Source: Cyclospora cayetanensis
Lineage: Eukaryota > Apicomplexa > Conoidasida > Eucoccidiorida > Eimeriidae
Direction of reading: 5' to 3'
NCBI RefSeq assembly: GCF_002999335.1
Contig: NW_020312763.1
Coordinates: 310,001-374,000 of the forward strand
Length of the DNA: 64,000 nucleotides
Shown: positions 10,435 through 26,252 of the stretch, piece after piece
Position numbering within the stretch: the first letter of the stretch is position 1
Layout of the letters: each line of letters begins with the position of its first letter
Notes under the pieces: generated by a model
Databases searched by the model: none
What the model was told of the DNA's origin: nothing
Seen by the model: only the letters and a program-made list of their open reading frames with translations
Program-made: the position numbers and the translations under genes

Positions 10435-11486
10435 ATGAGGCCGCCATGGCTGCATTATGGAGTTCACGGCTCGCAGGCAGCAGCAATTTTTCTGAGTCTT
10501 GCTGTGCTCTTTGCCATGAAAATTAGTGCGTATCCTCCCCCTTTGGAACACGACGACGATGAAGTTCATGAAGCGGAAGCACGCATAGTTGCATCAGAGA
10601 AAGGCAAGATGCTGTTTCTTGTGTCATCGCACTTGCGCTACACCGTTCAAGTTTTCAGCTATTTCGTATACTGCGGTGTTTGCACATGTTCCGAACACTG
10701 TAACGGCCGACGATTTTTCAGCGCGGTAAGAACATACCATGACGCTCTTGTTGTATCATCGGAAAGATGAATTTTCCCGCAGAGTCATTGCGCAGAAGGT
10801 TCTGAAGGTGAGACACCCGGGTGGTGTGCCCACATTATATCCCCAATACAAGTTCCTGCAGATTACTGTCAATGAAACTCCCTTTGATTGGCATTTCCGG
10901 CTTGCTGAGGTACGGATAACTGAGGGGCGCAGCGCATGAATGCAACTTGCCGAACATGAGCGGAACGCGCAGCCCATACCATCGGGTACCAAACTAATCC
11001 CTCCGATTGAAGTCGAACGTAATCCAGGTAAGAGCATTAAAGCAGAGTATCATGCAAACATAGCATGAGTTTTGAAGCACAGGGGATTACACCGGTGCTG
11101 TATGGCGAGCTACTGTCGTCATTCCTAAGAAGTTTCAGAGCTTCGCAGCTGTTTCTCCAGGTAACCTGCGACATTCCAGCCCATGACAAGTATTTGCGCA
11201 TGCATAGACATATTGTCCTACTCTGCACACAGCCCCAGCGGAACAGGGCGCTGAAGTAGCTGCAGCACCAGAAGCCAGCAGTGGAGAGATTCCAGGAAAA
11301 GGTCTACGTGGGGGCAGCCCTAAAAACCTTCAAGGGCAGACGCAGGCACCCCCTACCCCGCCTTCGTGGACTGCTGAAGCACCTCAAACGACAGGGCCCT
11401 CAGTGACATCTCCCAGGCACCGTGCGAAGCCACTATCCTCTCCCTCAGTTCCCGAGAGCATGCCACTTCCTTCCTTCGACAATTGA
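10435..11486 (+). CDS. Novel secreted protein with seven short exons (about 205 aa)
   Basis: Exons are 10435-10525, 10659-10725, 10783-10807, 10862-10909, 10973-11027, 11083-11160 and 11233-11486. The six introns have GT-AG ends (GTAAGA, GTGAGA, GTACGG, GTAAGA and GTAACC are among the donors) and phases that match throughout (1, 2, 0, 0, 1, 1). The first exon encodes a signal peptide with core AAAIFLSLAVLFA. The mature part starts near ISYTAVFAHVPNTVTADDF. It has beta-like segments (ITVNETPFDWHFRLAE, then AVWRATVVIPKKFQSF) and a Pro/Ser/Thr/Gly-rich, probably disordered tail of about 80 residues ending PESMPLPSFDN. The mature chain has no cysteine, so it is not a SAG, EGF or TSR protein. I do not recognise it. 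A secretory-organelle or vacuole protein is possible. The first intron is the least certain, because an open acidic stretch runs on past 10525. Confidence 0.6.
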
Positions 11487-12316
11487 GGTTCGTGAATCAG
11501 TCAAGGAAACGGCCTCGGATCATGCGAAACGTGCCGTTCTCCCCAGTGGCTCTCCTTTTGGTTCATGAAGAACCCAAGTTATCATGCCAGCACAAACCGT
11601 TTGTGGAGGAATCCTACGACTGTGCGGTGCGGTGGCTCAACAGGACAAAATATAAGTTCAAATAATAAATATACTGTAAAGTAGTCAAGCCCTGCTGACT
11701 GCCACTGGCAGCTGTTCGTGCGGCAGAACCGGATGTCGCAGTCCTCACGCCGGGAGAGGTGGAAATCCACGCAGCCGAGTGCAGAGCTCTCCCCGTGCGA
11801 GATGCGTAAATAGAGTAGATTAGATTGTTCCCTCGCCATTAGGTGCTGAAAGACTACCACCTGCATCTAGAAGCCACCCGTGGACGAGCAAAACGTAAAT
11901 GCCTGGCACATAGACTAGTCATTCGGGTGAAAATGGACCCAGCTCGTGTGCCCGTGCCTAGCTGAGTGAATGCGCCCTCAGGGCAATTGATGCCTGGGCA
12001 CACCCGTTTGTCAGCAGAAATTTCTGCCATAAAAAATCGATGGCACATTAGTGCGAATAACTACGTAACACCGGCGCGCGCACATACGCGCTTCTTAGCA
12101 GCTCTAAGCTGTAAAAAGCCGCGGCAAATGTAGACATGAGCAGTATTACCGCAGCACAGAAGAGTGGCATCAGATAGAGGCTGTGTTCTTTGAAACACAG
12201 AGCTGCTTTAGCTGCACCAACTTGCATTACACTTCTACTATGGATGGCTGCCAAGGTTCATGCGGAATTATTTTATGGTAACTAAGGGGGAAGGGGAGAG
12301 AGTAGAGCTAGGCAAT
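11487..12316. other. Convergent intergenic region
   Basis: This lies between the 3' ends of the secreted-protein gene (plus) and the processing-peptidase gene (minus). Only short unsupported frames are present. An A/T-rich segment near 11645-11680 may serve 3' end formation. Confidence 0.4.
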
Positions 12317-15300
12317 TCAAAGGGCACTGAAAGCTGCGCTTAGCCTCGTGCTGGAGCGCCCACTGCTAGGTATAGGAACTTCCGAGACCTTTTGGGGTGG
12401 GCGAGAGAGAGTCGCAGGAGGGACGGGGCCAGACACCCCGACGGCCTCCCACATGCTATCACGACGCGTGCCTAGGGACCGCAGCAGCAGCTGGATGTCT
12501 TGAAGAGTGACGCTCTCAACGACTCGCTCGAAATCTTTGAAATACGCGGCAGTCTTTTGAGGGATCTGCAGCAAGCAACAAAAGTCCGCATTTTGGAGAT
12601 GCGAAGAGCGTGCAAGAGGGAATGTACAAAATAGAGGGAAGGGTGGACCCAACGTATCCAAGTAGACTACTCACAGTACTAGTGCAGAAAATAGGGGTCT
12701 ATCAGTTGCATGGGTGATTTGTACTGCTGGGGACTCACATCGGGCATTTGAAGGCCTCCAAGGAGGTCCAACCAGTACCGCGCATACTTGCGGTCGTGCA
12801 GATGGCGGCCAATGACCTGTTGTTTTGCTCCTTCTAGCTGCGACTGCAGGAGTGGCCGAATGCTAATGAGCTCCTGCAGCGCCACATGGGTTGCAGCTAG
12901 AACGCGCTCCACCTCCTCGGGCTGCGTATGTACCGTGATGACGAAAATCCCCCCCGAAAGGATGTCAAACGACATGACCTCAAAAGCAGCTTCGTAGGTT
13001 AAACGCTGCTCTTCTCTGAGGATAGAAAAGAGGCGCTTAGTGACCAGTTCTTGCAGTATCCACAAGCATACGCGAGGAAAGGCCGGGTGTCTCCTATGTG
13101 CACTGCCACCTGGAGGAGAAGTTTGCTGCCTGCTGCCTCCTGAAGCCCCACTGTAGGCAGCCTCCAGAGAGTCGTCCTGCCGCTGTAAAGCGTCCATGTG
13201 CTCCCAGATCCAGGACCCATCAGGGTTTCTTCCCCAACGATTACACGCGAAACCGCCAATGTGCACAACAGCGCGCGTCTCGCTGTCCCTGACGTACGCA
13301 TGCAGCCGGCGTCCCCAGGCTTTTGTCCAAGTGCCAGAAGAAAGTGGCTCGGTGATTTCATGCGGAGAGCCCCATTCCTGCACAGCACTGGGAGCCGACG
13401 TCTCCTGCAGGTGGAAGTACGGCGACCGTAGCGCCTTTTCTCTGGGATACCTAAGAGGAGCGGGCAAGTGCCGAGGCAAACGACGCATCTCTTTGTCGGT
13501 CTTGCTTGGCTCAATAGTCCCCAAGTACTTTGCTGCCAGTTGCGTAATGTGGGCGGCGTCAATATCACCCACTACTGTCACCTCAATATCTCCTCGCAAA
13601 AGGGCCTCCGCGATGTGAGACCGGATCTGCTGCTCCACGAAGGGCAGATCCAAAGCCCTCGTAACGGCCGGCTTCAGCGCCTCAAAGCGTGGATCTCGAC
13701 CAGTCATATGCACAATTAGCTCTCCGAGAGAATACCCCTGAGCGCGGCAACAAAAGACGGACACCCGCACATGCCACTGCTCCAGCTGGGACGTCGCAGC
13801 TTTTCACTATCTGGCCCGCCTCCCATGCAGCTGCATGCGGCATACTGCTGTGTGTCTCTGGAGTCCAGTTAGTGACTGAAGCAATGACTGAAATGTTATG
13901 ACTCACAACCAAGTCTCGGGTGTACGCATGGTAGTCCATGAGGGTCTGCTGTTGCGCACGGCGAAAGGCTGACTCTTCGAAACGAAAGTTAGTGAATATG
14001 AGGTGCAGCAGCTGCATGGCACTTTCCAAAGTAGAAGCCCTATCGAGGCTTCCGGCTCGGTTCGAGTCTGCATCGCGGGCGGCAAAAGCGGGGGCGCTGA
14101 TGTCGATTGCCAGGAACTCGTCGAGGCACTCTATGTTGACGCCTGCATACAAAGTTCACCAAAAAAGCTAGCAGCATCTTGTACCGCAAACCCACACGCA
14201 AAGAAGTAGCAGCTAGTGCACCTCCTAAATACAACGCCCCAAGTCCAAGCCCCCCAAAACAAGAATACTTCCAAACATCGGATTTCGTGGGTTGGTTTAT
14301 TGTGCGACGAGCCAGCACGCATACACAGGTAGCGCACAAATGCAGTGCCACCTGTGTTCAAGCCATCTTGAATGGTGACTCAGTAAATATGCAGTTGGAT
14401 GATTCAGCAGCTATGGAAGCGGCAATAAGCTAGCTAACCAAGTGTGCCTAATATGAGAGGGCGCGGGCTAGGTGGCGATCACAGTATCCTACAGCGGCTT
14501 CAGGCGCATCCATCTGCTCTGGAGAGGCTACGTGGGCCCTGACGTTCGAATACGGCTCACCAATAAGCCTTTCATGGCAAAAACCCTCAATCTGCTCACG
14601 CGAAAACGGCCCCAGAGCCCCTCCTTCCATCATTGTACGTGCCCCGAGGACCATGGCAGCGCTCTGTCGCTTCAGTGATTCAAGCGAGCCACTTGATGCA
14701 TCGCCTCTGGAATTCTTCATCACTGCACCCAGGCGACCTCCTAGAGACACAAAGCAGCAAATATCGCGTAGTCCATGGAACGCCGTCCAGGAAGAGCTTC
14801 AGCAAACGCACATGCATGGCCTCAGATATGGGAGGTTGCGTTCACACGTTTTCATCGCGCAGCAAGATGGAACATACCCGGCATCAAGACACGAATCAAG
14901 ACGGAACCGCGTTCTTCGGGTAGCGGCTTGACTGTCACCTTGACGCCATTGCCAAGCTGCACGGTACGTGCATTAGGCCCAGCCTCCTGCAGCTCCCTGG
15001 AAATTGGGGGACTCCGCGCCGCGCGCTGTTGCAGCGATGCCAACTGTGCATCCGTCAACAAAAGCTTGGGAGTCTGCACAAAGGACGTAGCGCAGAAGCC
15101 TGAGCTTATGCGACTCGCCAGGCATGGATTTACAAATGTGAGAAAAGACCAAAGAGAGGACTCGGTCTGTTTGCTTGCAGCTCTCTGTGCCTCGCGATGC
15201 CGTGGGCCACAAGGCTGACCTCGACTCCCTTTCGTTGCGCCCGAACGGCGCGCGTCATGGAACTGCAAAGTTCATCGAGAATCGATTCCTCAGATATCGC

Positions 15301-18173
15301 GAACGTAGTGCTGTTAACCTCCTGGGATGTCTCTTCTTCAGCATGCTTAGGCAGGGTAGCAGCCTCCAGAAAGCCCGTCGTTGCGTCTCTCGGCTCCACC
15401 TCGACGTGGCCAATCAGCTGCGTGCCGGGGAGCCGCTTCGTCATGGGAGGGCTGCTGCACCGAGTTCCGCCAGGCTGTACCAAGAATGTGCAGATTGCAT
15501 CCGGGCCGTTTTTCACATTGCTCCTGCAGTTTCGCGCGTCAATCCAGCTCAGCATGCACCGCGCCTCCGCATTCACCAGGTCCAAGAGCCGTTTCATATC
15601 CTCTGGATTCGCTGCAGCATCGTCGGAAGCTGCCAGTGCACTCGCACTTTTCGCTGATGAAGATTCCTCTAACTTGCCCATCGCTAGCTTCAACGCAAGG
15701 CCGCGCTCGTCTTCCAGGTGGATTATGCGATGCCCGCAAGCGGAGTTTTCCATTAGCAGCCGCAGCATGTCGGCAGACGACAGCAGCTGCATGTGCATGC
15801 GATCCAAGTTGGCCCGGTAAGAATCGAGGAGGCTCCTCAACTCCGACATTGTCAGGCCGTGCTTCGCCATCTGGCGCACCTGATCAATGCGACAACACAA
15901 GTCACAACAGCCAAGCCCTACTACTCCCCGATGCGGTACACTAGAGCAGCATGCCCGTCGTGGTGCCTTTCGCAACGCACACGCCACCAGCCCGCAGCAG
16001 CAGATCCTTAGGCGGCATTGCACTCATATGCATTGGTATTTACCGTGATACAGCCATAAAAGCATACGCACAGAACATTTATACGCGCAGCGAAGTCGTC
16101 TCCAGCCACAGCAGATACCCCAAGCTGTGGCCGATGCTAGAAACTCACAGAGGCCTTGTGGGCCCTAGGCATTTGCCAAAAAACTGCGTACCTCCTCAAC
16201 AGCCACCCTCACAGCGTCGCGCCAGCTGCCTTGTTCTGCCTCTGCCTCGACAGAAACGATGCGACAACCTTCCTTAATGGACTCGGTGTCTGCCACTTCT
16301 ACGCGCATCCAAGCGTCATCCTCCCGCCTGCACCGCTCATTCAGCCTCATTGCGAGGGCTTGCAGGGCGAGTTTGCGCGCGAGGAGACGGAAGAAATCGC
16401 CCGCGGTGCGAAGGGGGACAATTGGCAGCTTGCGGAGAAAGAGCAGCGAAAAATTTTGAAGGAGAGAGTGCTGCCAGATCTGCAGCCGAGACCGCAACAC
16501 GTTCTTAAGAGGCACTGCTGATTCCCCAGAAGTCTCGCTCTTCACATCTTTCTGCACTTTGCCTGTGGCGCCGGCTGCTGCTTCACCTGCAGCTTTGGCA
16601 GCGTTGCCTTTAAAATCTCGGACCCACGCATGTGCCAAGGGAGGAAAAAAAATCGAGCTGCGAAGACACCACCGCACACACAGTAGGACGGTCCAACGCG
16701 TAAAAGTGTCATCCCCTCCAAATGCTGGTAACGAAGGCTCAACACGGAAACTCCCAGTTCCTCACGTGCAGGCTTTTTGCGCCCTCCGCTGCATCGGCAA
16801 TGGGCCGTACCGAGAAGCGCGCCGCCATGCAGAACACCTACAACTAAGACGAGACGTTCTAGGAACGCAGACGTCGTGTTGCAGGACGCTCGGCTAAGCA
16901 CGAGCTCCCACGCATGCGCTTCGGGAGGCTCGCTCACCTGTTCTTTACTGTGGTCTGCCTCCACTTGTCTCTGGTGGCGCGCCATTTTTTTTCAGCGGCT
17001 TTGTCTCCCCGAACAACTCCAAGGACCTCGTCTACAGAACGCAGGGCCCCCAGAGGTGCCACGTCCCCTACAATAAAAAGCGTCGCGTTATCTGGGCGGT
17101 AATAGCGCGCGAAGAATTTGTGCACTTCATCAAGGTTCCACCCACGCAGCAGACGCATGTCTCCGATTGGGAAACGGGAAGGCAGCAGCGTATCGCTATG
17201 AAGCTTCGACAGTTGAGCCTGTTCCTTCCTGTAAAAAATAGTATTGACTAAGGAAGACTCGGAGAGGACTGCTGCCTTCTCTTTGAGGAGTCGCTCTGGG
17301 GTGAACTGGGTGGGCGCCTGGAAAAAAACCAAAAAAGCAAGGACTGCATAGACTTCTGGTTTAGAGCAGCCTCGCAGCCTCGGTACCCACTGCCGCAGTC
17401 CCCACTGTAAAACAGCACGGTCTAGAAAGCCCTTTGCGGAATCAGGAGGCCTAGCCTAAATGTACCGTAAAGACTTCTCGCAATAATTCCAGCGCAACCT
17501 TCAGCTTGCGGCGGCTTCCCGCTTGACTGTCGGTGAGCATCGTCTCCCGTTCATTGCCCCTCGCGTCCGCCCCCTGAGCGTTCTCGCCCCCTCTCCAGCT
17601 CACAAAGTAGACAGTGTGGTGGAAGTCTGTGAAGGCGTTGGCCTCTCCTTGCAGAGCCACGACATCTCCCCTCTTCCGATTGCCCATAAAAATGAGGTGC
17701 TCGCACAGGTGTGCCATGCCGCGCTCGCTGTCCTCCTCTGCCGTGCTGCCTGCATGAATTTCCAGATGGACTTCCAAACTGCCTTCAGGGTGGCCGTGAG
17801 GCAGCATAAACACCTCCAACCCGGAAGCCAAGACCTTTCGCTGCAAGTAGGGATGCAGCCGGAGCGGCGCACAAGACACGTGGAGACTCCGCCGTTCACC
17901 CCCTGGGCCATCTTGAAGAGGTGCCGCTCCTCCTGCCCCTTCGGCAGCCGCGCTTGCACCGCTCGACGCAAGCATCTTCGAGTGCACACGCTGCCCTCCA
18001 GAGAGCCGCAAGGCACAGACGTGTCGACTAAAAGGAGCGCCTCCTCCTGGTGGAGGCAGCTGCGAAGGTGGCCGGGAACGTGGTGCAGTGGCGGGCAGCA
18101 TTCGAACACCCTGCGCGCAAAACAGACTTACAGTTTCCCACCGTGCGCGAGTGCTGCTGCCCCCAATCGTCAC
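12317..18173 (-). CDS. SPP: Stromal processing peptidase-like M16 metalloprotease, probably apicoplast (about 1357 aa, 9 exons)
   Basis: Exons are 18173-17466, 17317-16938, 16657-16192, 15879-15220, 15073-14878, 14740-14561, 14142-13907, 13737-12739 and 12565-12317. All eight junctions agree in phase (0, 2, 0, 0, 1, 1, 0, 0). The inverted zinc motif HLCEH is at residues 155-159, followed by ANAFTDFHHTVYFV. That segment and FPIGDMRLLRGWN are hallmarks of plant and apicomplexan stromal processing peptidases rather than insulysin or pitrilysin. A second M16 unit (DIEVTVVGDIDAAHITQL, then LREEQRLTYEAAFE) fills exon 8 and lacks a zinc motif, as usual. The enzyme should cleave transit peptides from proteins imported into the apicoplast, upstream of the use of proteins such as the ALAD encoded next to it. 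Its own leader is incomplete in this model. A hydrophobic Met-initiated frame at 18385-18179 may be an upstream signal-peptide exon. Confidence 0.88.
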
Positions 18174-18829
18174 GGCAACTACGGCGTGTCAGACTCGCAG
18201 GGTGCCCTTGGGCTACACGATGCGCATCGTGGCGCTTGTGCGGTGGCTCTGTTTCGACCGTATCCAAACAAATGCCAGTTCAGCGTTGAGCACACAAGGA
18301 GAGCAAAGCCAACAGACACGCGTCGTAAAAATACACCACAACAGAGTGCGGACAACCAGGTCACATCCACACGAACATAACACATGGAGGAACATATTTC
18401 AAAACACGCAAGTTGTTCAAGTCAGCGCGGCTTCGCCGGCAGAGTAGGCGAAGCCAGTGCGCAGTCCTTAGGCCTCAAATCCGCTGCCGCGCGCGCTCCA
18501 GTGTAGTATGCGCGAGACACACACGAGTGCCAAGGCACCAGCCGCTGCTGCTGCCGCCTTCCTATTGTCACCACGAAAGAGGACGAAAAAACCATCCTTA
18601 AGGTTCACAGTGCACTGCACTGCACCCTCCACCTTCCCTAATAATGTCCACCTATCCCCTGTCTACCAGACAAGAGGACAGCCGCTGGCTTCAGGAAGGC
18701 AGCTTTATACTCCCCCCAAATATGCTACCAGCAGCAGCTCATTTGCCGTGCTAATAAACGCATTATTTTGCGTTCCCTGAGTGCACCGAGACTTGTCCGC
18801 CGGTTGTAGAAGACGAGCGTGTAAAAAAG
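18174..18829. other. Intergenic region upstream of the processing peptidase
   Basis: This lies between the ALAD stop (18830) and the first supported peptidase exon. It includes a hydrophobic minus-strand frame (18385-18179, with core SVGFALLVCSTL) that could be a missing 5' exon. No acceptable splice join to 18173 could be proven. Confidence 0.35.
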
Positions 18830-22980
<4,151 letters not shown>

Positions 22981-25900
22981 GCCGAAAAAAGTACAAGGCC
23001 TAAGGAGCCATGCAGCACTGCTACGACCAGCCTGGACCCTAACGGATACGCGTCTAGTGGACAGAAGCTCGGAGGAAGGTGGGCGAAATGCAGGTGCTCA
23101 CAGTTAAGACAAGCTCGACAGAGAAACAGGATCGGCTGCGCACGATGCTGCAGGAGGGGTATTGCCAGGGAGGCAGGAGGAAGACGATTTCGTGGTCTGC
23201 CTGTCGGTCAGGAGGCCCTACACTATAGACACACGCTGGTGGGGTGCTCTGAAATTAGACGGCGAAATCACACAGCCTCCTAATTCGTGTACCTGGCAGA
23301 AGTAATGCTTCTACAGGGCCAGTGTTTTGGAAGGAGCCACACAACTGGGGCACTACTGCGCTTAAATCCAACCCTCGGTGTCTCTTCTGCTGTGTCTCCC
23401 CACAGCGAGACACAGCCGCGCGGCACTTCAAAGATCAAAGTCCGAGGACAGAACTAAGGAATTCGACTCCTAAATATAGTTTGCCTTCGGAATATACCGG
23501 CGGCAACAACAAACCAAAAGAAGGGACTCTCCAGACACACTGGCCCCGCCACAGCGTGGCGTGTGCGGGGCCATGCGAGTCTCGGCATGCATCGCCATCC
23601 ATATAGCACATGTTGAGGTGTCTGCTTGGCAAAAAGCAAAAACACAATGGCGATGCCTTTGTGTTAGCGAGAGGAGCTCCTGATAACGAGTCTGAGCCTA
23701 CACAGAAGTCACATACACTCGAACCCCCGAAGGAAGGCCTCCAAGGCAAGGAGCAGGCAAGGAAACTAGCTACTTCATTGGGTATGTTGTGCAGTTTCTT
23801 GTGTATTATCGAAGACAAGAGGCCGCCCTTAGGCAGCTGGCACTGAACGGGAACCCCCAGAGAGGCGCATGAAGGTCAATGCCTACCGAGGAGAGGTACA
23901 TACAGCATGAGGAGGAAGAAAAGATGAAACGGCTTTTCGGCACTATGATATCCCTTCGCAAGCATTTCTTCCGCATGGCGTAACAAGCAGGAGGGGCGCC
24001 GAAGGGCTTAACGACAGGTTTCTTCTTGTGAAGGAGCAGTGTACCTTCCTTTCACGCCCACTATCGTAGACCACAGCCTGAAACGGCTAGCGGCAACCCG
24101 TATGTCGGCTGTGGCTGCAACCTGCACCCTAAACAATGCCTCAGCAGGCTTTAATCACCATTAATGCACATGCTACATCCCGAGTGCACATGCACGTCCA
24201 ACGTGTACGCCCCATTACAGTTGTGGCAGAGGATGTGGATGATACAAACCTCAACCTATGTCGTAATTTAACTGGCTTTAGAGAGCATAGCGAAGCCTCC
24301 TATGGCCTTTGCGAAGCTCTCTTGAGTGGGAAGAACGGGCTCTGTGCATTCCAGGTACTTTGGTCTGCACTGGCTGTGGAGTTGTCCCGCAGTAGATTTG
24401 GTGACACAGTCAGTGGCATACCTCGCCAGATTTGTAAAAGTTGTTTAGTCTGCTACAGGATGTGCATCGGAAGACTATGCTATAACGGGATTTCAAAAAG
24501 CGACCGCCAAGGGTCATACAAGGCCAAACCAGTGGAGCACTGGTCTACGATGCATGCCAGCTACGCACAGAAAAAAAGAAGCAGCGGTGAGAGGAGGAGT
24601 TCTTGGGCTGCAGACACGAAGCTGCAAAGCTTGATTTGTGACTGACTCTGTGTGAATGGGGGCTGAGCCCTCTCTAAGCAGCGTTACATGCTATTGGTCT
24701 CTTAAAAATTCTGCAAAGGGACCTGGAAGATGGAGGGAAATGCATCCAGTGTAGGTCTTCAGTGGAGAGACACGGGAAGCACTTCGTGATTACTGCCGAC
24801 AAAGCGCCCTGTGTTAAGCGAATGAAGCAAGTGTGGATGCCACCTGCTGCTCTTCAAAGGCAACGCTTTTCTTTGTGTGCTTGCGCTTTTGGCTTACCTC
24901 CCACTTGAGTAAGACGCGCGACGAAGATGCGACCCTAGGTGATGAACACGAGGGCAGACTGGCAAGGCCATAAACGGACCAGGACACTTCTGTCTTGATG
25001 ACAGTCTCCCGCTCTACTCTCGAAAGCCCAGCCGATGAGCACTTGCTGAGTAGTATATATCCGGGGTAGAAACCATGAAAAGCCTTGCACAGAGCGAAAC
25101 GGCGTGATCCTAGGGGAAAGCAAGACTTCTCCCAAGGAAGCCGATGAGTTCATTATAATGCCCGTGTGTGATATTCACACCCCAGTCCAAAACCATGTTC
25201 TCCCTTCCGCTGCAGGCCCTGATGTGGTCTCTTATTCAAACCTCGATCCAAGCATGTGGAGGCAGGTAGTATCCAGCAACACTAGTGCGCGACACCCTCC
25301 GTGCAGATGCCTGCCCGCAGCTCGCCCGCATGCTGCACAGGCAAGGTTAAGCGCTTTAACTGTGACTGACCGCCCATGGCGTGAGTGCTTTTGTCCACGT
25401 ATATACGAAACGGATAGCAGCGACAGTCTAACGCCATGCATAATGCGCGAGAGGCCCTCCTGTGACTGGTTGCTGTCGGGCGCACTGTAAGGCGCTGGCC
25501 TGCCCTGGGCATAATACGTCCCATTCAGCACAAGACGCCCGTTTCCCCACAAGCATTGCATGCGTATGGGATAATTTGGTCATGTCATGACCCACATATT
25601 ACCCTTCTGCTGTCTGAGCTGCACGGGTTTCCACTACGATATAAAAAGTAAGTGCCTGTTAGGCTCTCTTCGAGAATCCAAGTGGTTCCCTTCAGAGTTT
25701 CGATCAGCAAGACCGTTTAGCTTTAACATCAGCGAGGCCCTACGATGGCTCGGTTATATCTCTTAGGAAGCAGAGCACTGCTGCTGAACGGCGACGGCCG
25801 CAGGAGGGGCCTTTTGCGCTTTGCGCCCGTAGAGTGGCACATGACGTTAGGATTATGCGTGGCCATGCAAACCCTATGGCGAATTGGCTGTGTGGACAGA

Positions 25901-26252
25901 AACGTAGGGGGTCTCGCTGTCACATGTGCAGATGAAGGTATGCAGCTATTGTTTCTGTGCTTTCCCATGCGGTGCGGGGAGATAACGCCTGTTTCTGTGG
26001 GGGGGAGGGGGCCCTCAAGAGGTTGAGAAAGGGCCAACTTGCTGGTCCTTGTGTTGGTGCCGTAACTGTACTACCATGGCTTGTTAGTGCTTTTGTCGGG
26101 GTCCGCATATACATACATATGTGGTGTGAACAAATAAGCAAGCGACAGACGCATACAATCGTGGGAACTTGCTGAGACAGCCAGGGATCTCTACACTTGT
26201 GCCATGCTTGTCAAGGCGAGTTCTGCTCCGCGGTGTGCCGTTTGAAAGAGCG
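22981..26252. other. 3.3-kb gap without a supported gene
   Basis: This lies between the ALAD start and the ApiAP2 stop. The longest frames here are 24136-24645 (plus, 169 codons) and 25104-25490 (plus, 128 codons). Neither shows a domain, signal peptide or convincing phased neighbour exon. The plus-strand frame 22513-23283 overlaps ALAD leader exons and is treated as a shadow. The left end should hold the ALAD promoter. Confidence 0.35.

Noticed and set aside
15197..15820. 207-codon plus-strand frame and similar frames opposite the processing-peptidase gene
   Set aside because: They mirror well-supported minus-strand exons of the M16 protease and show no independent features.
24136..24645. 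169-codon plus-strand open frame
   Set aside because: It starts with ATG and is uninterrupted, but it has no domain, no hydrophobic pattern and no phased neighbour exon. A frame of this length can occur by chance here.
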